From contig NZ_JAJDOO010000026.1 of NCBI RefSeq assembly GCF_020595055.1, forward strand, positions 1 through 64,000: a stretch of 64,000 nt of DNA, given 5' to 3'. This document shows positions 46,407-54,766 of this stretch, piece after piece (the stretch's first letter is position 1; the number at the start of each line of letters is the position of its first letter). A program made the translations under genes and the position numbers. The notes under the pieces are model-generated. The model was not told the DNA's origin and ran no database searches. It was given only the letters and a program-made list of their open reading frames with translations. This DNA comes from Desulfosporosinus shakirovi. Its GTDB lineage: Bacteria; Bacillota; Desulfitobacteriia; Desulfitobacteriales; Desulfitobacteriaceae.

Positions 46407-46471
46407 ATTGATATACCAATAAATGATATCTGCGCTGATTATGGTGGCCGATTTGAAATGTCAAGCGTTTT

Positions 46472-46810
46472 TTGCTATTGTTAAAACATTTTTTGCAGTT
46501 TGAAAGGGCTATTTCCTATTTGTGTAAGGATAGCCTGATGACATTAGGAATCAAGTCTCCTTCAGGAAAAGGAAAATGGTGTAAGCGGGCGATTGATGTA
46601 ATGCTCAGTAATGAAAAATACACAGGAAATGTCCGGTTGTTGGATAATGGAAAGCATGATGCCTATTATCTATCAGAGGAAAATAATCCGGCGATTATAT
46701 CGAAGGAAGCATTCCAAGCGGTGCAGATAGAAAAGCAGAATCGAAGCAATGTCACAAAGGCCGAAGATGGAAGCAAGAGGAAAAGCAAAAAATACAGTTC
46801 AAAGAAGTAA
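46472..46810 (+). pseudogene. Large serine recombinase fragment
   Basis: The frame carries LGIKSPSGKGKW, KRAIDVMLSNEKYTGNVRLL and NNPAIISKEAFQAVQIEK, the recombinase domain just after the catalytic resolvase part. The catalytic N-terminus and the zinc ribbon are absent. The start of the frame is probably unrelated sequence joined to the fragment. Confidence 0.7.
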
Positions 46811-46877
46811 AGATACAAAATAGCCTAATGGAAAATATCGTTTTGGTGAAAACCATACAGGAAAGGAAAGTGCATCT

Positions 46878-47729
46878 GTGAAAAAATTAAATGATTATTT
46901 ATACTCAGGCGATACCGTTCTAAAGATATTACAGATATATGCTGAGGATTTGAAACAGTCGGCGAAAGAAACTCATAATCAGATTGATCTTTTGCACTGT
47001 AATTTTCTGCTTCAAATGGCGGAACTTTTGCAGCACAACGAATTCCTGACTTCGCAGTCTCAGCGGATTCGGGAATTCTATAAACTTATGGCAAATGAAT
47101 ATCCTTTTCTTGCCTTTACTTTTAAGGGCCGAATTAAATCTTTGATACGCGCGGAAGCAAAATTTAACGGATACATCGTAGAATATATTTACGAGTATTA
47201 TATTATACATGGCAATTACCCGTCTCTTCCTGAACTGAAAAACTATTTGAACTGTTTTCGGGACCTGATTGCCTACCGAATCGTGATTTCTCTTCCCAAA
47301 TGTCATTTAAAAGAAGGTGAGATTTGCGCGGATGAAGAAAATAAATATCTATATGATGTTGCCAACAAGTTGCTTGATTTCCTTGAGGAACGCGGATTTA
47401 CTGCAGAACTGTCTTCATTTATAGGTCAGAAAAAATCGACCTTGTTAAGAGAGAGCGTAAGCCCATACTATAGAGATTACGTTGCAAATCCAGAGTCTAG
47501 TGGCTATCGTTCCCTGCATATAACATTTTATGATAACATTGCTCGTTGTTATGTGGAAGTACAACTTCGTACCAAAGAAATGGACGATTTTGCTGAAATT
47601 GGTCCTGCCAATCATTTAGGTTACGAAAAGCGACAGGAAAGTGAAAGAGTTAAACGAGATGCAATTCCAAAAGGAGAAAATATTTATTTTGATGATGCTT
47701 ATGAAAGGTATCATGTTGCAGCAGCTTGA
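46878..47729 (+). CDS. Small alarmone synthetase-like (RelA/SpoT domain), frameshifted tail
   Basis: The protein is 283 residues. The synthetase fold is visible: FKGRIKSLIRAEAKFNGYI, RDLIAYRIVIS, SSGYRSLHITFYDN and CYVEVQLRTKEMDDFAEIGP. These motifs match (p)ppGpp synthetases without a hydrolase domain. It starts at GTG after AAGGAAAG. The stop at 47727 is premature: the typical C-terminal block continues in another frame to 47865. Similar synthetases can act as alarmone producers, or as toxins (toxSAS) when paired with an antitoxin; no antitoxin gene is evident beside it. Confidence 0.8.
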   Translation: MKKLNDYLYSGDTVLKILQIYAEDLKQSAKETHNQIDLLHCNFLLQMAELLQHNEFLTSQSQRIREFYKLMANEYPFLAFTFKGRIKSLIRAEAKFNGYIVEYIYEYYIIHGNYPSLPELKNYLNCFRDLIAYRIVISLPKCHLKEGEICADEENKYLYDVANKLLDFLEERGFTAELSSFIGQKKSTLLRESVSPYYRDYVANPESSGYRSLHITFYDNIARCYVEVQLRTKEMDDFAEIGPANHLGYEKRQESERVKRDAIPKGENIYFDDAYERYHVAAA

Positions 47730-47865
47730 ATTGTCAAAATTGGATGTAAATATGTTTTCGGCAATGAATAATTCCCTTATCAACGATGGTTGCGGCCTCT
47801 ACCGTGGAAGACTTATTCTTCCGTACGAGCATCTTTCAAAATTCCAAAATGACCTTATTGATTAA
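47708..47865 (+). pseudogene. Out-of-frame C-terminus of the alarmone synthetase-like gene
   Basis: Shifting frame near 47725 gives LELSKLDVNMFSAMNNSLIN, then GLYRGRLILPYEHLSKFQND and a TAA. This reads as the natural end of the preceding protein, so one base has been lost or gained, or the assembly has an error there. Confidence 0.7.
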
Positions 47866-48010
47866 TTAATTGCTGAGCGAGTTCACTCTGAAGAGGAAAA
47901 AAGATAATCGCGTGCCAGGCAATTATCCTCCTGGGAATTCCCCCTGACAGATTGATGGAAATTGCATATGATATTCCAGCATCTCAAATCAGGAGGAGTG
48001 AACTCAGGCC

Positions 48011-50227
48011 ATGCTGTTTGAACGGGAAGACTGGAAATTATTCAGGAATATTGAAACCCTGCCCCAAAAGGCGGGGGTGCCTAAATATAAGCTGTCACTG
48101 CTGGTTTGCAAAGAACTCACGGACAATGCCCTGGATGTGTGCGGTGAGTGTGAAATCGGCTTTGAGGACGGTTTTTTTTATGTCAAAGATCAGGGACCCG
48201 GCATGGATCCCGGCTTGTTTGCCATCAACAGGCCCCTTAAATCCTCCAAATACTTGCGCCTGCCCACCCGGGGAGCGCTGGGGAACGGCCTGCGGGTGGT
48301 GTCCGGGGCGGTGGAGGCCACAGGCGGCCGGCTTTTGGTTGCCACCGGGGGGGAAAACTACCGGATCCATTGCCAAAAGGACGGTTCAGCCCTGACGGAA
48401 AGTTTAGGCCCCTACGGCGAAAGGGGGACTAAAATCAGCTTTTCCCTGGGCCAAATGGAGATTGATCCGGCTTGGGCCAAATTGGCACTGCAATATGCCC
48501 GAGGTCAAACCTACCAGGGGAAGACATCCCCTTATTGGTATACCAGCGAAAACTTCTTTGAATTGTTTCAGGCCTACAGCGGTCCGGTCCGGGAACTGAT
48601 CGCCCAATTTGACGGCTGCAGTAAGAAAGCCGGGAAACTATCCCGCAGGTATCCCTACGGGGCAGCCGCCGCTTCCCTGACCTTCGCCGACACGGAAGCA
48701 CTGTTGGCCGAGCTCAGGACCCTGGTCACGAAAACGAACCCGGAGAGGCTGGGGCGGATCGGCGAGCTGGAGTACTGGAAAGGCTATTACAGAAGCTGCG
48801 GCACTTTTACGGTAGGATCCGTCAGAGGGGTCCATGAGGCAGAAATCCCCTTTGTGGTCGAAGCATACGCCGACTTTGCCGACGAACCTCAGATCACGGT
48901 TTTGCTCAATAAGTCCCCGGTGACGGGAGATGTTCACATCTTCCGTGATAAAAGTGAGCTGAAGATTTTCAGCTGCGGCTTCAGCCATTTTTTAAAGGCC
49001 AAACCCGCCAGGCTTTTAATCAATGTCATGACACCCTATGTGCCGATTGTGACGGACGGTAAAGAACCGGACCTGGGAGTAATGGCCGAGACTATCGGGG
49101 CCAGTATTACCAAGGCGGTGAACAAAGTAAAAAAGACCCTCCCCGCCGCCCAGGCGAAAATGAGGTCCCAGAAAGAAATCGTCGCCGCCTGCCTGGAGGA
49201 AGCCATTGCCAAAGCCGGCGGCAATGGGGAATACCGCTTCAGCCTGCGTCAGCTCTATTATGCCGTTCGGCCTTATGTGATCAGGGAACTGGGCAAGGAA
49301 CCGGATTACGCCTATTTCTGCAAAGACCTGATCGGCGGTTATGAAGCGGAGCACGGCGACATCCCCATGATGTACAGGGATGACCGGGGGACCTTGTATC
49401 ATCCCCACGAAGGCCGGGATATCCCTATCGGCACCATTGCCGTGGAGAATTACCGCAAGCCCGCCTGGACCTTCAACAAGGTTTTGTATATTGAAAAAGA
49501 AGGCTTCTTCAATGTACTTAAAGAGAAGAAGCTTCCGGAGAAATACGATATGGCACTCCTCACCAGCAAGGGCTACGCCAGCCGGGCAGTCAAGGATTTG
49601 CTGGACGCACTGGGAGAGGAAGGAGGGGAAGGAGGGGAAGAAATCACTTTTTTCTGCATTCACGATGCGGATGCCTACGGCACAACTATCTACGATACCC
49701 TGCAAAATGAAACCAAAGCCAGACCGGGCCGCAAGGTGAAGATCATCAATCTCGGCCTGGAGCCGGAAGAAGCGGTGCTCATGGGGCTGGAGGTGGAAAA
49801 AGTGGAAGTATCAAGCCGCCAGAGAGGCGTGGCCGGCTATATTAGTCCTGCCTGGAAGGACTGGCTGCAAGAGTATCGCGTCGAACTGAACGCCATGAGT
49901 ACGCCCCAATTCATTGCCTGGCTGGAGGAGAAAATCCGCTCCTATGATCAGGGAAAGGTGATCCCGCCGGAAAAGGTCATGACGGAGTACCTGGACGGCA
50001 AGCTGCTGACCGAGCTCAAGGAGCGGATTGCAGATCGCATACTTTTGGAAAATAACCATGAGGCCCAGGCAGCGGCAGCCTTCCGGGAGGTTAAACAAAG
50101 CTTCAGTGACCGGCAAATCCGTTTAACGGAGATTGTGCCGGCTGAATTGGCACGGCAGCCTGTGCAGCTCTGGCGGGAGGTCGTTGCGGAAGTGGGAGGC
50201 GAGGTTTTGCGAAATTGCCCTTTTTGA
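48011..50227 (+). CDS. Single-chain type IIB topoisomerase-like protein (GHKL + Spo11/TopoVI-A fusion)
   Basis: The protein is 738 residues. The N-terminal half is a GHKL ATPase of the TopoVI-B kind: N box KELTDNALDV (E35, N39), DQGPGMD near 60, a G2 lid TRGALGNGLRVVSG near 86-99, and GTKISF near 139. The C-terminal half matches the A subunit/Spo11: a winged-helix segment RFSLRQLYYAVRP with candidate catalytic tyrosines Y416/Y417, then a Toprim domain with E495 in LYIEKEGFF and the acidic pair in HDADAYGTTIYDTL (D552, D554). Topo VIII and mini-A enzymes are known B-A fusions, often on mobile elements; this protein may belong there or be new. Ribosome site AGGAGG lies at 47991-47996. It is visibly more G/C-rich than its neighbours, a sign of transfer. 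Confidence 0.8.
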   Translation: MLFEREDWKLFRNIETLPQKAGVPKYKLSLLVCKELTDNALDVCGECEIGFEDGFFYVKDQGPGMDPGLFAINRPLKSSKYLRLPTRGALGNGLRVVSGAVEATGGRLLVATGGENYRIHCQKDGSALTESLGPYGERGTKISFSLGQMEIDPAWAKLALQYARGQTYQGKTSPYWYTSENFFELFQAYSGPVRELIAQFDGCSKKAGKLSRRYPYGAAAASLTFADTEALLAELRTLVTKTNPERLGRIGELEYWKGYYRSCGTFTVGSVRGVHEAEIPFVVEAYADFADEPQITVLLNKSPVTGDVHIFRDKSELKIFSCGFSHFLKAKPARLLINVMTPYVPIVTDGKEPDLGVMAETIGASITKAVNKVKKTLPAAQAKMRSQKEIVAACLEEAIAKAGGNGEYRFSLRQLYYAVRPYVIRELGKEPDYAYFCKDLIGGYEAEHGDIPMMYRDDRGTLYHPHEGRDIPIGTIAVENYRKPAWTFNKVLYIEKEGFFNVLKEKKLPEKYDMALLTSKGYASRAVKDLLDALGEEGGEGGEEITFFCIHDADAYGTTIYDTLQNETKARPGRKVKIINLGLEPEEAVLMGLEVEKVEVSSRQRGVAGYISPAWKDWLQEYRVELNAMSTPQFIAWLEEKIRSYDQGKVIPPEKVMTEYLDGKLLTELKERIADRILLENNHEAQAAAAFREVKQSFSDRQIRLTEIVPAELARQPVQLWREVVAEVGGEVLRNCPF

Positions 50228-50383
50228 CGGGGATTAAGCTAGCTTACTGAAAGGCGGAACTGCCCGAACTTCCAAATCTCCCATTCGTGCTGGCAACAAC
50301 AAAGCCGGATTTGCCATAGAAGTCAATAATCCCTTCCAAGCAAATGCCGCCTACGCCTTTTGCTAATAAAAAGATTGACTATC

Positions 50384-50440
50384 CCCTCTAGTAGTGATAT
50401 ATTTGTAACATAAAGATACAAATATATCACTACTAGAGGG
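50384..50440. repeat. Perfect 24-bp inverted repeat with 9-nt loop
   Basis: The left arm starts CCCTCTAGTAGTGATATA and its exact 24-base complement ends at 50440. It lies 157 bases beyond the topoisomerase-like gene and just before a decayed membrane-protein gene. It could be an operator, an element end or a replication or attachment site. Confidence 0.75.
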
Positions 50441-50447
50441 TTTCGGC

Positions 50448-50676
50448 GTGAACAGAATAATTTACAGTATGGCATTAGGCGTCATTAGCCTGCTTATATG
50501 AAGAACTGGTTTCAGGCAAAGCGGGACACTTTTGGCAACATTGGAGCAAAGGCTTCCCATTGTGACTTGAAAAGCCGAAACCGACTTATGGCATTATCCG
50601 CGGAAATATGCGGTGCCGCTTGTAATGACGCTGCTGCACAATGTGTCGTTATTGTCCACTTAAGCGGCCGGAATGA
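50448..50676 (+). pseudogene. Decayed membrane-protein gene
   Basis: A GTG opens MNRIIYSMALGVISLLI, then a TGA. Further protein-like text appears in other frames (DLWHYPRKYAVPLVMTLLHN, VSLLST). Several lesions interrupt one former membrane protein. The family is not recognised. Confidence 0.35.
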
Positions 50677-50710
50677 AAAGCTCGCTAAACTAGTATGAAG
50701 GGAGAAAATC

Positions 50711-51085
50711 ATGCAAAATCAAAGAAAGCAGCCGAGAAAATATCAGAGGTTTACATGGTTCTTGGGATTTTTGGGGTTTATGGGGTTTAAATACTTTGCT
50801 TCCCATGATCCTGCTACTTTGTTTTACTTCGGATTTTTTGGCATGTTCAGCTTCTATTTTACAGCTAAGCTGGCGATGGAAATGCCGGATGAACGGTATG
50901 TAGTTGACCGTAAACGCGCACAGGCGGTAACAATGTGGGTGCCGGCGTTTGCCCTGCTGATTATCGGGCTAAGCTCCCTGTTCTCATTTGGAACAAGAGA
51001 ATTTATGATTCTTGTCAGCGCCATTGGATGGGCTGCCACTTTTTTGACTTATTCCATAGCGTTCTATTATTTCGAAAAACATTAA
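50711..51085 (+). CDS. DUF3796-type membrane protein
   Basis: The protein is 124 residues with about four hydrophobic segments (FTWFLGFLGFMGFKYF, ATLFYFGFFGMFSFYFT, TMWVPAFALLIIGLSSLFSF, GWAATFLTYSIAFYYF) and a charged MPDERYVVDRKRAQAV loop. This matches DUF3796 proteins, which are regularly encoded beside a small HTH gene, as here. AAGGGAGAAAATC precedes the ATG. The function of the family is unknown. Confidence 0.75.
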   Translation: MQNQRKQPRKYQRFTWFLGFLGFMGFKYFASHDPATLFYFGFFGMFSFYFTAKLAMEMPDERYVVDRKRAQAVTMWVPAFALLIIGLSSLFSFGTREFMILVSAIGWAATFLTYSIAFYYFEKH

Positions 51086-51103
51086 TATTTAAAGGAGAAG
51101 CTC

Positions 51104-51304
51104 ATGGAACAATTTAAATGCAATCTGAAAAAATACCGCCAGCTTGCAGAGCTTACCCAGGAGGAACTGGCAGAGATGGTAGGCGTGCGCAGGGAAACCA
51201 TTATCCGCCTGGAATCCGCCAAGTATAATCCGTCATTAAAGCTGGCTATTGATATTTCCAGGGCGGTTCATGCGCCGATAGAAGAGATATTTGTTTTTGA
51301 CTAG
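51104..51304 (+). CDS. Small XRE-family HTH regulator
   Basis: The protein is 66 residues, essentially one helix-turn-helix domain: LKKYRQLAELTQEELAEMVG, VRRETIIRLESAKYNPSL, ending PIEEIFVFD. AAAGGAGAAG precedes the ATG. It begins 18 bases after the DUF3796 gene and probably autoregulates the small operon. Confidence 0.92.
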   Translation: MEQFKCNLKKYRQLAELTQEELAEMVGVRRETIIRLESAKYNPSLKLAIDISRAVHAPIEEIFVFD

Positions 51305-51319
51305 AAAAGGGGGGGCGAA

Positions 51320-51538
51320 ATGAAAAATTCACAGACATGTCCTAAATGCGGATCAAAGGAGATACTGAGAATTCCGGATAATACGAGGAGGCATGCCAGC
51401 GGCAACAATATTTATACTACGAGTGCAACTCTGTTCGGAAAAATTCCTGTAATCAGATATGTCTGTTGTAAATGCGGATATGTTGAGAATTGGATCGAGC
51501 ATAAGGAAGAGATTCAAAAGCTGATAAAAGCTTTCTGA
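51320..51538 (+). CDS. Zinc-ribbon protein of unknown function
   Basis: The protein is 72 residues with CPKCG near the start and CCKCG near residue 50, the two knuckles of a zinc ribbon. GGGGGGCG precedes the ATG, 15 bases after the HTH gene, so the three genes form one operon. No catalytic motif is visible. Confidence 0.75.
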   Translation: MKNSQTCPKCGSKEILRIPDNTRRHASGNNIYTTSATLFGKIPVIRYVCCKCGYVENWIEHKEEIQKLIKAF

Positions 51539-51742
51539 TAAGCGGATTCATATATTGGCACCTGCTTCCATAAATCAAAGAAAGTCTACATGCGAAAATG
51601 AAGCACATGTGCCATGTGATTTTTAAAGGGTAAAGAAAAGTTAATGTGTTTGCGAGTCGGTACATACCGAGTGATTTTCGAAATTAATCATACGAAACAA
51701 ATCGTATATTTACTATTGATAATCGTGGAGGCATATATAAAT

Positions 51743-51785
51743 AAAAGCTGATTCTCCTGCAAGTAAGGAAAATCGGCTTTTTGCC
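51743..51785 (+). terminator. Rho-independent terminator
   Basis: AAAAGCTGATT pairs with AATCGGCTTTTT around CTCCTGCAAGTAAGGAA. It may end the DUF3796-HTH-zinc-ribbon operon. The rest of 51539-51996 holds only a weak hairpin, CCTGC/GCAGG at 51946-51977, just before the radical SAM gene. Confidence 0.75.
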
Positions 51786-51996
51786 TTTTCTGCATGGCTA
51801 TTTAAGCGTATTTTAGAACGAATTGTGGCCTTGAAGTACAATAAAATTGTATCTTTAACAAAGTGAATTTTCAGATATAATTAAATTTATCACTTGTTCA
51901 TTAACGAATCATTATTCTAACGGATTTGGCTTCATGATGGAGAGACCTGCTCAGCAAGGACAGCAATGGAAGGCAGGAATCTGAAGGAGATAATAA

Positions 51997-52980
51997 ATGA
52001 CGACGGAAGAACTCATACTCGATGCTGAGAAGAAGGCCTTAGCGGGGGAATCCCTCCCCAGAGATACCATGATCAAGCTGCTGGAGATCCACCCGGATTC
52101 CCAAACAGCAGATGTTCTCGGTGCGGCTGCCAGGCGCGTTGCAGCGGCGGTAACAGGAAACAAGGCGCGGATCTGGGCGTCAATCGGTGTGGATTACAAG
52201 GCTTGTGCCATGAATTGCCGCTTTTGCTCCTTTGGCCAAGCCTGGGGTGCGGCACAGGATACCTACACACTGACCGCAGAGGAAATCCTTTCCTATGCCG
52301 GAAAATTTGTCAGCAACGGTGCCGACTGGATTACCCTCCGGACGACGGAAGACTATGCCTTTTCCCACCTGGTCGCTCTTGCCGGGAAAATCCGGCAGGA
52401 AATCCCCGGCGGCTATCGTCTTGTCGCCAATACCGGCGAAATGAATGCTTTAAGAGCTGAGGAACTGAAAAGCGTCGGGTTCAGTATTGCCTATCATGCC
52501 ATTCGGCTCAGGGAGGGCATTGATACGCCCTTTTCTCCCAGCGAGCGGGGTGAAACCCTCGAAGAAATTCGCGGTTCTGCTCTGGACTTGGCATTTCTGG
52601 TTGAACCCATCGGCGTCGAGCACACAAATGAAGAAATTGCCGACACTTTCCTGCTGGCGATGAAACACGGTGCCAAGCTATCAGGTGCTATGGCCAGAGT
52701 GCCTGTCAAAGGCACTCCCCTGTATGATCAGGGGCTGCTGGCTGAGCGGCGGCTGGCGCAGATCACTGCCGTGACACGCCTGGCCTCCGGTTACAGTGCC
52801 CCGGATATCTGTGTGCATCCGCCCTCCAAGACGGCAATGGCCTGGGGGGCAAATGTGGTTGTTGTGGATGTGGGCGCTGTACCCAGGGCTATCGGTGTTT
52901 CAGCATCTGAATGGAATGGGTTCGATATCCAAAGGGCCCGGGGGTGGTTTGAAGAATCCGGATATCATCACGGTACATAA
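51997..52980 (+). CDS. Radical SAM protein, biotin-synthase-like
   Basis: The protein is 327 residues. The radical SAM cluster motif CAMNCRFC supplies C70, C74 and C77, preceded by a strand IWASIGVDYKA as in BioB/ThiH-like enzymes. Later blocks include LRTTEDYAFSHLV, GGYRLVANTGEMNALRAEEL, FLVEPIGVEHTNEEI and MARVPVKGTPLYD. It would cleave S-adenosylmethionine to start a radical reaction on an unknown substrate. GAAGGAG precedes the ATG. An ABC importer follows in the same operon, so it may process an imported compound or make part of a cofactor. Confidence 0.85.
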   Translation: MTTEELILDAEKKALAGESLPRDTMIKLLEIHPDSQTADVLGAAARRVAAAVTGNKARIWASIGVDYKACAMNCRFCSFGQAWGAAQDTYTLTAEEILSYAGKFVSNGADWITLRTTEDYAFSHLVALAGKIRQEIPGGYRLVANTGEMNALRAEELKSVGFSIAYHAIRLREGIDTPFSPSERGETLEEIRGSALDLAFLVEPIGVEHTNEEIADTFLLAMKHGAKLSGAMARVPVKGTPLYDQGLLAERRLAQITAVTRLASGYSAPDICVHPPSKTAMAWGANVVVVDVGAVPRAIGVSASEWNGFDIQRARGWFEESGYHHGT

Positions 52981-53007
52981 CCGGAAAATAAACTTGAGGA
53001 GGAATAT

Positions 53008-53964
53008 ATGCGCACAGCTACAAAATTTGCTGGCCTGATCATGGCGGTTATGCTGCTGGCCCTGACCGGCTGCTCGGCAGAAAAGCCGGCGGCAAGTCAA
53101 AGCTTCAAGGTCGGTACCTGGAAAACAGCTCAGACAATTCAGCCCTTTTATTACGGCGATTATCTGCCGGCGTCCCATACCGTTGAAGTACTCCCTTTTA
53201 CGAATCCCGGCGATCAAAAGACGGCACTGCTGGCCGGCGACCTGGATATGTGCGGGACAACCTGGGTCACCGCAATCTCAGCCGCATCCAAAGGGGAACC
53301 CGTCAAAGTAGTCGCCAATCTGACTAATAAATGTTCGGCTCTCGTCGTTGGTGCTGACAGCGGCATTAATAACGTGGCGGATCTGAAGGACAAAAAAATC
53401 GCTTATGTACCGGGAACTATGCATCAGATCCTGCTGCTGGAAGCTCTGAAAAGAGCCGGGCGTGATCCCGGGAAGGATGTCACCCTGGTTCAAATCGATT
53501 TTTTTGATATGGGGCAGGCTCTGGCCAACAAGCAAATCGACGCCTTCTGCAGCGGCGAACCCTATCCCTCCATTGCCGTCACAACCGGGTATGGGAAAAT
53601 CCTGGAGTATCCCTATTATGACGACAGCATCGGCTATCTTAACGGGGCAATCCTGTCGACGGAAAAGGAAATTAAGGATAACCCTCAGGGTATTCAGGCT
53701 CTTGTCGACGCCCACGCCAAGGCCACAGAGTACCTCCGGCAAAATAAAGACGCCTGGCTGTCAAAGGCAGCGGAATTCGGCACCGACAAGGCGGTTCTGG
53801 AGGAAGCGTCGGGCAACATGGAGCTGGCCTGGAACATCACACCCGCAATGGTCCGGCAGGTTAAAAATCTCGCCCAGCGGATGTGCGATCTGGGCATCAT
53901 TAAGGAAATTCCCGATATTGAGGCCATGATCAACCTGCAGTTTGTCCAGAATGTAAAAAGTTAG
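53008..53964 (+). CDS. Lipoprotein substrate-binding protein, SsuA/TauA/NMT1-like
   Basis: The protein is 318 residues with a lipoprotein signal (lipobox LALTGCS, C22). The periplasmic-binding fold of the SsuA/TauA/THI5-like group follows: FKVGTWKTAQTIQPFYYGDY, PGDQKTALLAGDLDMCGTTW, VADLKDKKIAYVPGTMHQ and QIDAFCSGEPYPSIAV. It presents a small, probably anionic or aromatic, ligand to the permease. GAGGAGG precedes the ATG. The actual ligand cannot be deduced; sulfonates, pyrimidines and nitrate-like anions are all family substrates. Confidence 0.9.
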   Translation: MRTATKFAGLIMAVMLLALTGCSAEKPAASQSFKVGTWKTAQTIQPFYYGDYLPASHTVEVLPFTNPGDQKTALLAGDLDMCGTTWVTAISAASKGEPVKVVANLTNKCSALVVGADSGINNVADLKDKKIAYVPGTMHQILLLEALKRAGRDPGKDVTLVQIDFFDMGQALANKQIDAFCSGEPYPSIAVTTGYGKILEYPYYDDSIGYLNGAILSTEKEIKDNPQGIQALVDAHAKATEYLRQNKDAWLSKAAEFGTDKAVLEEASGNMELAWNITPAMVRQVKNLAQRMCDLGIIKEIPDIEAMINLQFVQNVKS

Positions 53965-53965
53965 C

Positions 53966-54766
53966 ATGAAAAAGCGACTAAGGTTTAAGCTCGATATTTT
54001 AGGCCTGCTGCTGCCCGCTGTCCTTCTGGCGGCCTGGTGCACGGCTTCCTATTTGCTGCGGGTGCCGGGATATATTCTGCCTGGGCCCGGGCAGATTGCT
54101 TTAGGCCTCGCGGACTTTATGACCGGCAACAGCCGGTTGTCGCCATATTCGGGGCAATTCCTGATGCACTCCGCCGCCAGCATCGGGCGCGTTATGGAGG
54201 GCTTTCTGCTGGCGCTGTGCTTCGGCCTGCCCCTGGGGATTCTCACAGGGAGTTTTTTGAAAGTCAAACGGGTCTTTGATCCTCTCGTTCATCTGATCAG
54301 GATGGTGCCGGGGATCGGCTGGCTGCCGATTGCCATGGTTTGGTTTGGCGTGGGACATTCGACAGCCGTATTTTTGATTGCCCTGGCCGCATTTTTTCCT
54401 GTCTATCTCAACACAGCCATAGGTGTCAGGCAAGTCCCGGGTAAGCTGATTCAGGCTTCCCGCGTGCTGGGGGCCAAGGGGTGGGCAGTTTTTTTTTATG
54501 TCATCATACCCGCGGCGGCGTCCAGCATTTTGTCGGGAATGCGGTTGGGTCTGGGAATCTCCTGGGCCTATGTGGTGCTGGGAGAACTGACGGGGGTTTC
54601 CCTAGGGCTGGGTGCTGTCATGATGAATGCTAGGATGCTGGGTGATACGGAAATGATCATCATCTGCATGATCGTCATCGCCCTGCTGGGCTGGATTTCA
54701 GACAGACTTCTTGTCGCCCTGATCAGGAAGCTGCACCCCGGAAAAGAGGTGATCAGACATGAATGA
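53966..54766 (+). CDS. ABC importer permease, SsuC/TauC-like
   Basis: The protein is 266 residues with about six membrane helices and the EAA-type loop (QASRVLGAKGWAVFFYVIIP). SRVMEG-like and GMRLGLGISWAYVVLGE blocks are typical of the SsuC/TauC group. It starts one base after the binding-protein stop and overlaps the ATPase gene by eight bases. Confidence 0.94.
   Translation: MKKRLRFKLDILGLLLPAVLLAAWCTASYLLRVPGYILPGPGQIALGLADFMTGNSRLSPYSGQFLMHSAASIGRVMEGFLLALCFGLPLGILTGSFLKVKRVFDPLVHLIRMVPGIGWLPIAMVWFGVGHSTAVFLIALAAFFPVYLNTAIGVRQVPGKLIQASRVLGAKGWAVFFYVIIPAAASSILSGMRLGLGISWAYVVLGELTGVSLGLGAVMMNARMLGDTEMIIICMIVIALLGWISDRLLVALIRKLHPGKEVIRHE

Noticed and set aside
48095-50116. Several long frames opposite the topoisomerase-like gene
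   Set aside because: They arise from the G/C-rich codon use of the real gene and match no family.
51946-51977. Riboswitch before the radical SAM gene
   Set aside because: Only a five-base stem is visible and none of the known aptamer cores was recognised.
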